A stretch of 64,000 nt of DNA from Streptomyces sp. NBC_00286 (GTDB lineage: Bacteria; Actinomycetota; Actinomycetes; Streptomycetales; Streptomycetaceae). Made by a program: the position numbers and the translations under genes. Location of the stretch: the NCBI RefSeq assembly GCF_036173125.1, contig NZ_CP108054.1:3596001-3660000 (forward strand). The letters are read 5' to 3'. Of the stretch, positions 50,497 to 59,334 are shown piece after piece. How positions within the stretch are numbered: position 1 is the first letter of the stretch; the number at the start of each line of letters is the position of its first letter. A model generated the notes under the pieces. That model made no database searches. It had not been told where the DNA came from and worked only from the letters and a program-made list of their open reading frames with translations.

Positions 50497-51414
50497 ATGA
50501 GCACAGTTGATGCAAGGCTCAGTGTCTTCAAGACCTACAAGCTGTACGTGGGCGGGAAGTTCCCGCGTTCCGAGAGCGGCCGGGTGTACGAGGTGACGAC
50601 GAGGACATCAGCCGCTGGCGCGGCGGGGAAGGGCAAGTGGCTGGCCAACGCCCCCCTTGCGTCCCGTAAGGACGCCCGTGACGCCGTTGTGGCGGCCCGC
50701 AAGGCGTTCGGCCCCTGGTCCGGCGCCACGGCGTACAACCGCGGCCAGATCCTCTACCGCATCGCGGAGATGCTGGAGGGCCGCAAGGAGCAGTTCGTAC
50801 GGGAGGTCGCGGAAGCAGAGGGCCTGTCCAAGGCGAAAGCGGCCGCCCAGGTGGACGCCGCGATCGACCGCTGGGTCTGGTACGCGGGCTGGACCGACAA
50901 GATCGCCCAGGTGGTCGGCGGCGGCAACCCGGTGGCGGGCCCGTTCTTCAACCTCTCGACGCCGGAGCCGACGGGCGTGGTGACGGTCATCGCCCCCCAG
51001 GAATCGTCCTTCCTGGGCCTGGTCTCGGTCGTCGCCCCGGTGATCGCGACGGGCAACACGGCGATCGTCGTGGCGTCCGAGAAGTCCCCGCTCCCGGCCC
51101 TCTCCCTCGGCGAGGTCCTGGCCACCTCCGACCTCCCCGGCGGCGTGATCAACGTCCTCTCCGGCCGTACGGCGGAAATCGCGACGCCCCTAGCTGCCCA
51201 CCAGGACGTCAACGCGATCGACCTGGCCGGCGCGGACGACGTACTCGCGAAGGAGCTTGAGATCGCAGCAGCGGACAACCTCAAGCGGGTCCTGCGTCCA
51301 CAGCCTGTGGATTACACGGAGACGCCCGGCATCGAGCGCATGACGGCCTTCCTCGAGACAAAGACGGTCTGGCACCCGACAGGTTCACTGGGCGCGTCCG
51401 GTTCGTCCTACTGA
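50497..51414 (+). CDS. Truncated, probably non-catalytic aldehyde dehydrogenase paralogue
   Basis: 305 aa; the ATG directly follows the TAA of the upstream ALDH gene, so the two are translationally coupled. It has the ALDH N-terminal coenzyme-binding part (YKLYVGGKFPRSESGRVYEV, VVTVIAPQESSFLGLVSVVA, GNTAIVVASEKSPLPALSLG) but lacks the region with the catalytic Cys and the C-terminal domain. A distinct tail follows (ERMTAFLETKTVWHPTGSLG). The coding is clean, so it is a real short protein, perhaps a structural partner of the full enzyme. Similar pairs occur in other actinobacteria as I recall. Confidence 0.85.
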   Translation: MSTVDARLSVFKTYKLYVGGKFPRSESGRVYEVTTRTSAAGAAGKGKWLANAPLASRKDARDAVVAARKAFGPWSGATAYNRGQILYRIAEMLEGRKEQFVREVAEAEGLSKAKAAAQVDAAIDRWVWYAGWTDKIAQVVGGGNPVAGPFFNLSTPEPTGVVTVIAPQESSFLGLVSVVAPVIATGNTAIVVASEKSPLPALSLGEVLATSDLPGGVINVLSGRTAEIATPLAAHQDVNAIDLAGADDVLAKELEIAAADNLKRVLRPQPVDYTETPGIERMTAFLETKTVWHPTGSLGASGSSY

Positions 51415-51500
51415 CGTCGGTCGAGGTGTGACGCAGTTCCCTGCCGACCGGACGCCGCGGGGGTCGGCAGGGAGCCCCCGATGCCGCACACTGGTGCCTC

Positions 51501-52145
51501 GTGAGTTCTCATCCCCCGATACCCACCCGGGTCGTGCTGCTGTGCGGCCCCTCCGGTTCCGGTAAGTCCCTTCTTGCGGCCCGCTCCGGGCTTCCGGTGT
51601 TGCGGCTCGACGACTTCTACAAAGAGGGCGATGATCCGACGTTGCCGCAGGTGGCGGGGAGTTCGGACATCGACTGGGATCATCCGCTGTCCTGGGACGC
51701 GGACACGGCCGTCGCGGCGATCGCGGAGCTGTGCCGCAGGGGGCGTACGAAGGTTCCCGTGTACGACATCTCCCTCAGCGCCCGTACCGGCGAGGAGATC
51801 GTCGAGATAGGGCGGACCCCGCTGTTCATCGCGGAGGGCATCTTCGCCGCCGAGATCGTCGGGCGCTGCCAGGAACTCGGTGTGCTGGCGGACGCGCTGT
51901 GCCTGAGCCGCGGCCCGGTGAAGACATTCCGCCGCCGCTTTCTGCGGGACCTCAAGGAGGGCCGAAAGTCAGTCCCGTTCCTGCTCCGCCGCGGCTGGCG
52001 CCTGATGCGCGCCGAACGCTCCATCGTGTCCCGCCAGACATCCCTGGGCGCCCACGCCTGCGACAAGGACGAGGCCCTGGGCAGGCTGGCAGCCGCCGCC
52101 GCAGGAAGGTGCGTAAAAGCGAAGAACACCGCAACCATCAATTGA
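51501..52145 (+). CDS. Uridine kinase-like P-loop protein
   Basis: 214 aa, GTG start. Walker A GPSGSGKSLLA at about 16-26, then LPVLRLDDFYKEGDDPTLPQ and DIDWDHPLSWD, the nucleoside-binding pattern of uridine kinase relatives, and FIAEGIFAAEIV. It would phosphorylate a nucleoside or related small molecule with ATP. Located after the deoC-aldehyde dehydrogenase genes with an 86-bp gap, consistent with a nucleoside-metabolism unit. A strong terminator follows. Confidence 0.83.
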   Translation: MSSHPPIPTRVVLLCGPSGSGKSLLAARSGLPVLRLDDFYKEGDDPTLPQVAGSSDIDWDHPLSWDADTAVAAIAELCRRGRTKVPVYDISLSARTGEEIVEIGRTPLFIAEGIFAAEIVGRCQELGVLADALCLSRGPVKTFRRRFLRDLKEGRKSVPFLLRRGWRLMRAERSIVSRQTSLGAHACDKDEALGRLAAAAAGRCVKAKNTATIN

Positions 52146-52210
52146 GGCACCCCGACGGCGAGCAACCAGGTCCGCGAGAGCGGCGCCGGTTTAGGCGCAA
52201 AAAGGAGAAA

Positions 52211-52249
52211 AGCGGGACTGGATGGACCCCCCGGCCCTCCAGTCCCGCT
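52211..52249 (+). terminator. Bidirectional terminator between uridine kinase and sigQ
   Basis: Perfect 12-bp stem AGCGGGACTGGA/TCCAGTCCCGCT with a 15-nt loop, followed by CCCTTTT on the plus strand and TTTCTCCTTTTT on the minus strand. It serves the plus-strand gene ending at 52145 and the minus-strand sigQ ending at 52409. Confidence 0.82.
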
Positions 52250-52408
52250 CCCTTTTCCCCGTGATCCCCCGAGGTCCCCCGTTGACCCCGTTGATCCCCC
52301 CGGGTAGTGCTCCCCCGTTGTGACCCTGTCCGCCACTCCCCCCAGAGTGACGAACAGCCCCCGTGCTTCCCCCGTACTTTCTTTCCCCCGTTGCCCTCGG
52401 CGGGCCTG

Positions 52409-53155
52409 TCAGGCGACAAGCTCTCCGAAGGACTCCTCCTCGTCACGGCCGAAGCTGAGAACCTCGTCCTCGCGCAGCCGGCGGAGCGACCGCCAGATGC
52501 TGGACTTCACCGTGCCGACACTGATGTCGAGGATCTCCGCGATCTCCGGGTCCGTGCGGCCCTCGTAGTAGCGCAGGACCAGCATGGTGCGCTGGAGTTC
52601 GGGCAGCCGGGCGAGCGCCTGCCACAGGACGGCGCGCAGCTCGGTGCCGCGCATCGCGTCCGTGTCGCCGGCCGTCTCCGGCAGCTCCTCGGTCGGGTAT
52701 TCGTTCAGCTTGCGGCGGCGCCACGCGCTGATGTGCAGGTTGGTCATGGTGCGGCGGAGGTAGCCCCCGACCGCGGCTTTGTCGCTGATCCGGTCCCACG
52801 CCTTGTACGTCGAGAAGAGGGCGCTCTGGAGGAGGTCCTCGGCCTCGAAGCGGTCACCGGTCAGGTGGTAGGCGGTTGCGTACAGGGAGGCACGGCGCTC
52901 CTGGACGTAGGCGGTGAACTCCGCCTCCGACACCGAACGACGCTCCCCCGAGCCCTCCCCGTACGTAGATCCCCCGTTGCCCCCCACCGGATGTGCGTCA
53001 ACCACCGTCATGTACGACCCGGTGTGCTGACGCCCGGTACCGCGAGCGCACCCCCGCCCGCTCACGGCACCGGACTTCTCCGTGTTGCGTGTGACGTCGT
53101 GGAGACGCGTGACAACTGCGACCGCGCTAGTGCTGGTGCTGTGCAGCGTGTTCAT
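52409..53155 (-). CDS. sigQ: RNA polymerase sigma factor SigQ (SigE family)
   Basis: 248 aa from ATG 53155 (GGGGGG 6 nt upstream); an internal ATG at about 53011 cannot be excluded, because the first 55 residues look disordered. Sigma region 2: EFTAYVQERRASLYATAYHL, DRFEAEDLLQSALFSTYKAW, YLRRTMTNLHISAWRRRK. Region 4: LARLPELQRTMLVLRYYEGR, IAEILDISVGTVKSSIWRSL. Divergent from afsQ1, exactly as in S. coelicolor, where sigQ is activated by AfsQ1 and counteracts antibiotic production. Confidence 0.92.
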   Translation of the reverse strand: MNTLHSTSTSAVAVVTRLHDVTRNTEKSGAVSGRGCARGTGRQHTGSYMTVVDAHPVGGNGGSTYGEGSGERRSVSEAEFTAYVQERRASLYATAYHLTGDRFEAEDLLQSALFSTYKAWDRISDKAAVGGYLRRTMTNLHISAWRRRKLNEYPTEELPETAGDTDAMRGTELRAVLWQALARLPELQRTMLVLRYYEGRTDPEIAEILDISVGTVKSSIWRSLRRLREDEVLSFGRDEEESFGELVA

Positions 53156-53289
53156 CTCGCGCCCCCCGTCGTGGAGTTCCGGTTTCTCGGCACTGCTCTG
53201 TGGTGCTGGTCTGTTGTGCTGTTCTGCGGTGCTTCCTTGCCTGTGACGAGAAGCTTGCCTACGCGACTTCATGACGGTGTCAGCCGACT

Positions 53290-53305
53290 GTCACAGGCGT
53301 GCAAC
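53290..53305. promoter_or_regulatory. Candidate AfsQ1 binding site between sigQ and afsQ1
   Basis: GTCAC-AGGCGT-GCAAC fits the reported AfsQ1 consensus GTnAC-n6-GTnAC with one mismatch. It is near the middle of the 302-bp sigQ/afsQ1 gap, 134 bp before sigQ and 152 bp before afsQ1. The rest of the gap shows no other gene. Confidence 0.55.
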
Positions 53306-53457
53306 AGGGGTGGGGCCCAGCCGCGGCACAGGCTGATCACAGAGAAGCGTCGTACGGCTACTCATCCGGTATCTCGGACGCTCACTCCTATGGGCGAGAT
53401 GTGTGGGAGCGCTCCAGGAGTCGATACAGCGCCGTGTCATGGGACAGAATGACGTCC

Positions 53458-54135
53458 GTGCCTTCCCTGTTGCTGATCGAGGACGACGACGCCATCCGTA
53501 CGGCCCTGGAGCTGTCGCTGACGCGCCAGGGGCACCGTGTGGCCACCGCTGCCACCGGCGAGGACGGTCTGAAGCTGCTGCGCGAGCAGCGGCCCGACCT
53601 GATCGTGCTGGATGTGATGCTGCCCGGCATCGACGGGTTCGAGGTGTGCCGGCGCATCCGGCGCACGGACCAGTTGCCGATCATCCTGCTCACCGCCCGC
53701 AGTGACGACATCGATGTGGTGGTCGGGCTGGAGTCGGGGGCCGACGACTATGTCGTCAAGCCGGTGCAGGGTCGGGTGCTGGACGCCCGGATCCGGGCCG
53801 TGCTGCGGCGTGGCGAGCGGGAGGCCAACGACTCGGCGACGTTCGGCAGCCTGGTGATCGACCGCGCGGCGATGACGGTCACCAAGAACGGCGAGGATCT
53901 CCAACTGACGCCCACCGAGCTGCGGTTGCTCCTGGAGCTCAGCCGCCGGCCCGGACAGGCGCTGTCCCGCCAGCAGTTGCTGCGGCTGGTGTGGGAGCAC
54001 GACTACCTCGGTGACTCGCGGCTCGTCGACGCCTGTGTGCAGCGGCTGCGCGCCAAGGTGGAGGACGTGCCCTCCTCGCCGACGCTGATCCGTACCGTGC
54101 GCGGCGTGGGATACCGGCTGGACAGTCCTCAGTGA
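53458..54135 (+). CDS. afsQ1: Response regulator AfsQ1 (OmpR/PhoB type)
   Basis: 225 aa from GTG 53458, matching the known AfsQ1 length. Receiver domain: LLLIEDDDAIRTALELSL, phospho-acceptor Asp in LIVLDVMLPGIDGFEVC, LLTAR and the Lys of YVVKPVQG. C-terminal winged helix: LQLTPTELRLLLELSRRPGQ, VDACVQRLRAKVED and IRTVRGVGYRLD. With AfsQ2 it controls antibiotic biosynthesis, nitrogen assimilation and sigQ in S. coelicolor, notably on glutamate medium. Its GTGA stop/start overlap with afsQ2 shows coupling. Confidence 0.95.
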   Translation: MPSLLLIEDDDAIRTALELSLTRQGHRVATAATGEDGLKLLREQRPDLIVLDVMLPGIDGFEVCRRIRRTDQLPIILLTARSDDIDVVVGLESGADDYVVKPVQGRVLDARIRAVLRRGEREANDSATFGSLVIDRAAMTVTKNGEDLQLTPTELRLLLELSRRPGQALSRQQLLRLVWEHDYLGDSRLVDACVQRLRAKVEDVPSSPTLIRTVRGVGYRLDSPQ

Positions 54136-55781
54136 CACAAGCGCAGGACAAGCTCCGCGGCTGGGCCGCGGCGCGCAGGACGATACTGGCGGGCCTGCGG
54201 TTCACGAGCCTGCGACTGCGCCTGGTCGTCGTGTTCGCGCTCGTCGCGCTCACCGCGGCGGTGTCGGCGTCGGGCATCGCGTACTGGCTCAACCGCGAGG
54301 CCGTGCTGACCCGTACGCGGGAAGCGGTACTGCGCGACTTCCAGCAGGAGATGCAGAACCGCGCGAGCGCGCTGGCGCTGCATCCGACGCAGGAGGAACT
54401 GGAGGGTGCGGCACGTCAGATGGCGAACAGCCCGCAGGGCTTCAGTGTGCTGCTGATCGCCGAGGACGAGGCGGGGTCGACCGTCGTCGGCAACTCCGAT
54501 CTGGACGACTTCTCTCTGGACGACGTGCCGAAGTCCCTCCAGAAGGCGGTGAACAGGGAGCAGAAGCTCACCTCGGGCAACGAGCACCCGCACCACCTGT
54601 ACTGGCAGCAGATCCGCGACGGCGGCCATCCGTATCTGGTGGGCGGCGCGAAGGTGATCGGCGGCGGGCCGACCGGCTACATGCTCAAGTCCCTGGAGCC
54701 GGAAGCCGAGGACCTCAACTCCCTTGCCTGGTCGCTGGGGATCGCCACAGGGCTCGCGCTGATCGGTTCGGCGCTGCTCGCGCAGGCCGCCGCGACGACG
54801 GTGCTCAAGCCGGTGCACCGGCTCGGCACGGCGGCCCGGCGGCTCGGCGAGGGCAAGCTGGACACCCGGCTGCGGGTGTCTGGGACGGACGAACTCGCGG
54901 ATCTGTCACGGACGTTCAACCGTGCCGCGGAGGCGCTGGAGAAACGGGTCGCGGACATGAGCGCGCGCGAGGAAGCCTCCCGCCGCTTCGTGGCGGACAT
55001 GTCGCACGAGTTGCGTACGCCGCTGACCGCGATCACGGCCGTGACCGAGGTCCTGGAGGAGGAGCTCGACGCGGAGACCGGCAGCGTCGACCCGATGATC
55101 GAGCCCGCCGTACGCCTCGTCGTCAGCGAGACGCGGCGGCTGAACGACCTCGTGGAGAACCTCATGGAGGTCACCCGTTTCGACGCGGGCACGGCCCGGC
55201 TCGTCCTCGACGATGTCGACATAGCCGACCAGATCACCGCGTGCATCGACGCGCGGGCCTGGCTGGACGCGGTGGAACTGGACGCCGAGCGCGGCATCAC
55301 CGCGCGTCTCGACCCGCGCCGCCTGGACGTGATCCTGGCGAACCTGATCGGCAACGCCCTCAAGCACGGCGGCTCCCCGGTGCGCGTGTCCGTGCGCGAG
55401 GAGGGGGACGACGTGCTCATCGAGGTGCAGGACCACGGCCCCGGCATCCCCGAGGAGGTCCTCCCGCACGTCTTCGACCGCTTCTACAAGGCGAGCGCCT
55501 CCCGCCCGCGCTCCGAGGGCAGCGGCCTGGGCCTGTCCATCGCCCTGGAGAACGCGCACATCCACGGCGGCGAGCTCACCGCCGCCAACTCCCCCGATTC
55601 GGGCGCTGTGTTCACGCTGAGACTGCCGCAGGACGCCTCGGTCCTGATGGAGGAGGAGGAAGACCGGCGGGAGCGGGGAAGCCGGGGGAACCGGAAGAAG
55701 AACGGCAAGTCCGGGGAGGGCGACGGCTGCAAGGGGTCCGACGGAAAGGGCACCAACGGCTCCAAGGGGGAGGCGCGATGA
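54132..55781 (+). CDS. afsQ2: Sensor histidine kinase AfsQ2
   Basis: 549 aa, GTG start overlapping the afsQ1 stop by four bases. Membrane helices at about 27-50 (LRLVVVFALVALTAAVSASG) and 198-220 enclose an extracytoplasmic sensor domain. HAMP (LKPVHRLGTAARRLGEGKLD), HisKA with the phosphorylated His in VADMSHELRTPLTAI, and the HATPase N/G boxes (NLIGNALKHGG, DHGPGIPEEV, GSGLGLSIA) are complete. The C-terminal 45 residues are a charged Gly/Lys/Asp tail. It phosphorylates AfsQ1. Confidence 0.94.
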   Translation: MTQAQDKLRGWAAARRTILAGLRFTSLRLRLVVVFALVALTAAVSASGIAYWLNREAVLTRTREAVLRDFQQEMQNRASALALHPTQEELEGAARQMANSPQGFSVLLIAEDEAGSTVVGNSDLDDFSLDDVPKSLQKAVNREQKLTSGNEHPHHLYWQQIRDGGHPYLVGGAKVIGGGPTGYMLKSLEPEAEDLNSLAWSLGIATGLALIGSALLAQAAATTVLKPVHRLGTAARRLGEGKLDTRLRVSGTDELADLSRTFNRAAEALEKRVADMSAREEASRRFVADMSHELRTPLTAITAVTEVLEEELDAETGSVDPMIEPAVRLVVSETRRLNDLVENLMEVTRFDAGTARLVLDDVDIADQITACIDARAWLDAVELDAERGITARLDPRRLDVILANLIGNALKHGGSPVRVSVREEGDDVLIEVQDHGPGIPEEVLPHVFDRFYKASASRPRSEGSGLGLSIALENAHIHGGELTAANSPDSGAVFTLRLPQDASVLMEEEEDRRERGSRGNRKKNGKSGEGDGCKGSDGKGTNGSKGEAR

Positions 55782-56425
55782 GCGTACGCGGCTCAAAGGG
55801 CGTACGTGGTTCGGGTGGCGTACGTCGGTTGTGTGCCGTTCTGCTCGCGGTGCCGTTGCTCGCTGTGGCGCTGGCCGGGTGCGGGATCCGGCCGACGGAG
55901 GTGCCGACGGAGTTCGGGCCGGCGCCGTCCCGGTTGTCCTGTACGGCGAGTGGACCGGATCTCGGTACGCAGTCTCCGGGCGGGATCCTCGTCCAGGTCT
56001 TCCTGCTGTGCTCCTCGCAGCTGGTGCGGGTCGACCGGATCGTGCGGGTCACCGACGGCACCACGGAGATGAACCGGGTGCAGTCCGCGCAGGCGCTCCT
56101 CGACCAGCTCGCCGCGGAGCCGACGGACACCGAGCGGCAGGCGGGCTATATGACGGACGTCCGGGAGGGCATGACGGTCGCCGAGCCGCGCCCCGGGGAC
56201 CCGAAGGGCGCGCTCCGGCTGAGCACCGAGCCCGCCGCGCTCACGTCGTATGCGCTGGCCCAGCTCATCTGCACGTTCAGCGCCTCGGCCGCGGCCTCCG
56301 ACGGCGGCGCGGTCATCCTCGGCGGCCCCGGCACGGACCCCGTACGCCGCTACGAGTGCACATCGGAGGTCCTCTCCCGGCCGGGCACCGAATCCCCGCC
56401 GTCGACGGAGGTCGGCCGGCCCTGA
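55778..56425 (+). CDS. Lipoprotein of the afsQ operon
   Basis: 215 aa; ATG overlaps the afsQ2 stop (ATGA), with GGGGGAGG upstream. A signal peptide (RRLCAVLLAVPLLAVALAGC) ends in the lipobox VALAGC near residue 34. The mature part has several cysteines and shows the pattern VRVDRIVRVTDGTTEMNRVQ, then SAQALLDQLAAEPTDTERQA, similar to the GerMN-like domain of secreted lipoproteins. Being in the afsQ1-afsQ2 operon it may modulate the sensor at the outer face of the membrane; this is inferred. Confidence 0.85.
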   Translation: MSVRGSKGVRGSGGVRRLCAVLLAVPLLAVALAGCGIRPTEVPTEFGPAPSRLSCTASGPDLGTQSPGGILVQVFLLCSSQLVRVDRIVRVTDGTTEMNRVQSAQALLDQLAAEPTDTERQAGYMTDVREGMTVAEPRPGDPKGALRLSTEPAALTSYALAQLICTFSASAAASDGGAVILGGPGTDPVRRYECTSEVLSRPGTESPPSTEVGRP

Positions 56426-56449
56426 GCCGTGCGCTTGAGGGGCCGCAGG

Positions 56450-56512
56450 CCCCGATAGGGGCGCGGGGCTGTGACACTTGCGGCTCCGCCGCGGGGCGCG
56501 ACCAGCCCCTAC
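56450..56512 (+). repeat. REP-like dispersed repeat, copy 5
   Basis: AGGCCCCGATAGGGGCGCGG, then GCGGCTCCGCCGCGGGGCGC and GACCAGCCC, located after the lipoprotein stop. It probably also ends the afsQ operon transcript. Confidence 0.8.
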
Positions 56513-56637
56513 CGCCGCAGAATCCGACCCTGCTTCCAGCACAGCGCTCAGCGTTGTGTGGCGGACGCCTCAGCCGTATTGGGTAAGCCCTTGCGACACA
56601 CGGAACCGATCCTGCCGGAGGCCGCGTCTTGGGGGGC

Positions 56638-57189
56638 GTGCAGCGTCAAGGCTCAAACGGCGGCAGCGTCGGGTTTCGCATCCGTGCGGCGGGAGGTGTT
56701 CTTCTCGTCGCACATCTCGCGCTTGTCGCCTGGCTCACGCTGCGTCCGCTGGACGTGCCGTGGGTGAGTGCCGCGAACCTCCGTCCGTTCGCGAGCATCA
56801 GAGCCGATCTGGCCCTGGGCCCCGAGGCGGCGGCCCGCAATATCGGCAAGGGCCTGCTGCTGCTCGCCCCGCTCGGCGTACTGCTACCCATGACCCGCGG
56901 CAGCCTGGCCGTCTCCCCGCTGCTGTCCCTGCTCCGTACGGTCGCCGCGGGCGCCCTGCTCTCCATGGCCATCGAGCTGCTGCAGACCGGGGTTCCCGGC
57001 CAGGTCGTGGACGTCGACTCGCTGCTGCTCAACACCGTGGGAGTGGCCCTGGCCCATGTGGCGGTCGTCCCTGCCGCGCGCGCCGTGCTACGCCGCCGGA
57101 CCGAGACGCGGCACGGGACCGCCCTCCACAGGGAGGAAGCGGCTCAGGGTCGGACCCCGACGATTCCCAGGGTCGGGATAGCCCCGTAG
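56638..57189 (+). CDS. VanZ-family membrane protein
   Basis: 183 aa from GTG 56638, with GGGGGG just upstream. Four hydrophobic helices (AAGGVLLVAHLALVAWLTLR, NIGKGLLLLAPLGVLLP, SLLRTVAAGALLSMAIELLQ and SLLLNTVGVALAHVAVVPAA). LSMAIELLQ...R.VDVDSLLLNTVG matches the VanZ-like core (E.LQ...GR..D..D...N..G). Some members confer teicoplanin resistance, but most have unknown roles in the envelope. The C-terminal 30 residues are hydrophilic and may be irrelevant. Confidence 0.85.
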   Translation: MQRQGSNGGSVGFRIRAAGGVLLVAHLALVAWLTLRPLDVPWVSAANLRPFASIRADLALGPEAAARNIGKGLLLLAPLGVLLPMTRGSLAVSPLLSLLRTVAAGALLSMAIELLQTGVPGQVVDVDSLLLNTVGVALAHVAVVPAARAVLRRRTETRHGTALHREEAAQGRTPTIPRVGIAP

Positions 57190-57280
57190 AGCGACGCTTT
57201 GCCCGCTTCGTGTTTCGTAGTGTGGAAGGCAGATGAGGCAGCCACAAGGGAGGCCTCGGACGCTCACGAAGGAGCCGGAA

Positions 57281-57484
57281 ATGAACCGCCTTGCCCGCCC
57301 CACGAACGGCCGGATGATCGGCGGAGTGTGCGCTGCGCTGGCAAAGCGCTTCGGCACTTCCGCGACCACGATGCGCGTGATCTTCCTGGTGTCCTGTCTG
57401 CTGCCGGGTCCGCAGTTCCTGCTGTACATAGCGCTGTGGATCCTGTTCCCCTCGGAGGACAAGACGGCCCGTACGGCCTGGTGA
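57281..57484 (+). CDS. PspC-domain small membrane protein
   Basis: 67 aa from ATG 57281, with GGAGCCGG upstream. The PspC pattern is clear: RLARPTNGRMIGGVCAALAK, RFGTSATTMRVIFLVSCLLP, and YIALWILFP. PspC proteins sense or respond to membrane stress; single-domain forms are common in actinobacteria. A bidirectional hairpin terminator follows. Confidence 0.92.
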   Translation: MNRLARPTNGRMIGGVCAALAKRFGTSATTMRVIFLVSCLLPGPQFLLYIALWILFPSEDKTARTAW

Positions 57485-57510
57485 TCCACGCATCCCCCAC
57501 GCACGTACGA

Positions 57511-57549
57511 CGATGGGGCGCCCCCCGAATTCGAGGAGGCGCCCCATCG
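57511..57549. terminator. Bidirectional terminator after pspC-like gene
   Basis: Perfect 12-bp stem CGATGGGGCGCC/GGCGCCCCATCG with a 15-nt loop, between the plus-strand PspC gene (ends 57484) and the minus-strand secreted-protein gene (ends 57588). Confidence 0.75.
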
Positions 57550-57587
57550 GTGTGTGCACGTACGGGCTCAGGCCACGGGAAGTCCGC

Positions 57588-58034
57588 TCACACGGGGAGA
57601 CCGCTGACCGGCAGGCCCTGAGTGGGCAGCGCCTCCGTGGGCAGGCCCTGCGTGGGCAGTGCCTCCGTGGGCAGGCCATGGGCCGGCACGCCGCCGAGCA
57701 GCGGGCCGGTGGCGGGAGCGCCGCCGACCACGTCCGTGACCGGCGCGGCGGTGTCCGTGGCCAGCGTGGCCGGGTCCGCCGTGGTCAGGGCGTCGGCGGC
57801 CGGCTGGGCAGCGCCCACACCGCCGGTGAGCGCGTCCTGGCCCGCGGCGAGCGACTCTCCGCTGCCGGCGGGCAGCGTGTGGGCGGCTTCGCCCGGCACC
57901 ACCGAGGTGACGGTGTCCACGGCCTTGGCGGGGTCGGGCACGGCCGGGGCCGCATTGGCGGCACCCGCGCCGACGGCGGCGAAGGCGGCACCGAGAGCGG
58001 CGACACCGAGGGTCTTGACAGCAGACTGCTTCAT
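57588..58034 (-). CDS. Small secreted Ala/Pro-rich protein with C-terminal repeats
   Basis: 148 aa. A clear Sec signal (VKTLGVAALGAAFAAVGAGA, cleavage at ANA-AP). The mature chain is Ala/Gly/Pro/Thr-rich, with repeats near the end: GLPTEALPTQ occurs twice in tandem, then GLPVSGLPV, encoded by a 30-bp DNA direct repeat (57612-57675). It resembles the ATP-binding-independent, chaplin-like small secreted proteins of streptomycetes only in size and signal; it lacks the chaplin domain. No function assigned. Confidence 0.78.
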   Translation of the reverse strand: MKQSAVKTLGVAALGAAFAAVGAGAANAAPAVPDPAKAVDTVTSVVPGEAAHTLPAGSGESLAAGQDALTGGVGAAQPAADALTTADPATLATDTAAPVTDVVGGAPATGPLLGGVPAHGLPTEALPTQGLPTEALPTQGLPVSGLPV

Positions 58035-58116
58035 TTTCGTCTTCGTCCTTGCGCTGTGACGGATCTCGAGCGGTTCGAAACCGTAATCACGCGGCAGAGG
58101 GCCCCGCAAACATCGA

Positions 58117-58150
58117 AAAGCGGCCGGGACGGCATGCGCCCGACCGCTTT
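58117..58150 (-). terminator. Terminator of add
   Basis: AAAGCGGCCGGG pairs with CCCGACCGCTTT (12 bp, one mismatch) around a 10-nt loop, 14 bp after the add stop codon, and T-rich on the exit side (TTTTCGATG). Confidence 0.75.
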
Positions 58151-58163
58151 CCCTACGACCCGA

Positions 58164-59318
58164 TCAGCTCTCCTCGACCACAGAACCGCTGGTCGAAGCG
58201 GTCTGCCGGAACAGCCACTGGGACTTCAGCTCCGCATAACCGGGCTTGATCACGTCATTGATCATCGCCAGCCGTTCATCGAAAGGAATGAATGCTGATT
58301 TCATCGCATTGACTGTGAACCACTGCATGTCGTCGAGCGAATAACCGAATGCGTCGACAAGGTGCTCGAATTCCCGGCTCATGCTGGTGCCCGACATCAG
58401 CCTGTTGTCCGTATTCACGGTCGCCCGGAAGTGCAGCCGTCGCAGCAGCCCGATGGGGTGTTCGGCGTACGAGTCGGCGGCGCCCGTCTGCAGGTTGGAG
58501 CTGGGGCACAGCTCCAGCGGGATGCGCTTGTCGCGTACGTACGAGGCGAGACGGCCGAGCTTCACGGAGCCGTCGTCGGCGACGTGGATGTCGTCGATGA
58601 TGCGTACGCCGTGGCCGAGCCGGTCGGCGCCGCACCACTGGAGGGCCTGCCAGATGGAGGGCAGCCCGAAGGCTTCGCCGGCGTGGATCGTGAAGTGGTT
58701 GTTCTCCCGCTTCAGATACTCGAAGGCGTCCAGGTGACGGGTGGGCGGGTAGCCGGCCTCGGCGCCCGCGATGTCGAAGCCGACCACGCCCACGTCGCGG
58801 TAGCGGTTGGCGAGTTCGGCGATCTCCAGGGCGCGGGCCGCGTGCCGCATGGCGGTCAGCAGGGCGCCGACACGGATCCGGTGGCCGCTCTCGCGGGCCC
58901 GCCGCTCGCCTTCCCGGAAGCCCTCGTTGACGGCTTCGACGACCTCTTCGAGGCTGAGCCCCTTCTCCAGGTGCTGCTCGGGCGCGTACCGCACCTCGGC
59001 GTAGACGACGCCGTCCTCGGCGAGATCCTCGGCGCACTCGGCGGCGACCCTGACGAGGGCGTCGCGCGTCTGCATCACTCCGACGGTGTGGGAGAAGGTC
59101 TCCAAGTACCGCTCCAGGGAACCGGAGTCGGCGGCCTCCCGGAACCAGACGCCGAGCTTGTCGGGGTCGGTCTCGGGGAGGTCCTGGTAGCCGGTCTCGC
59201 GGGCGAGATCGGCGACGGTCCCGGGGCGCAGGCCCCCGTCGAGGTGGTCGTGCAGCAGGACCTTGGGGGCCCGGCGGATCTGGTCCGCACCGGGAGTGTG
59301 CTGGTGCTGGGTCGTCAT
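58164..59318 (-). CDS. add: Adenosine deaminase
   Basis: 384 aa, ATG start. Converts (deoxy)adenosine to (deoxy)inosine, the substrate of PNP. Zinc and catalytic motifs: [30 protein letters not shown] and [17 protein letters not shown]. The full amidohydrolase barrel is present. No ribosome site is obvious, and the shared CTACGCGCGTAG operator is 16 bp before the start. Its regulation therefore probably parallels PNP and deoC. Confidence 0.95.
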   Translation of the reverse strand: MTTQHQHTPGADQIRRAPKVLLHDHLDGGLRPGTVADLARETGYQDLPETDPDKLGVWFREAADSGSLERYLETFSHTVGVMQTRDALVRVAAECAEDLAEDGVVYAEVRYAPEQHLEKGLSLEEVVEAVNEGFREGERRARESGHRIRVGALLTAMRHAARALEIAELANRYRDVGVVGFDIAGAEAGYPPTRHLDAFEYLKRENNHFTIHAGEAFGLPSIWQALQWCGADRLGHGVRIIDDIHVADDGSVKLGRLASYVRDKRIPLELCPSSNLQTGAADSYAEHPIGLLRRLHFRATVNTDNRLMSGTSMSREFEHLVDAFGYSLDDMQWFTVNAMKSAFIPFDERLAMINDVIKPGYAELKSQWLFRQTASTSGSVVEES

Positions 59319-59334
59319 TTCCGAATTCTAACGC

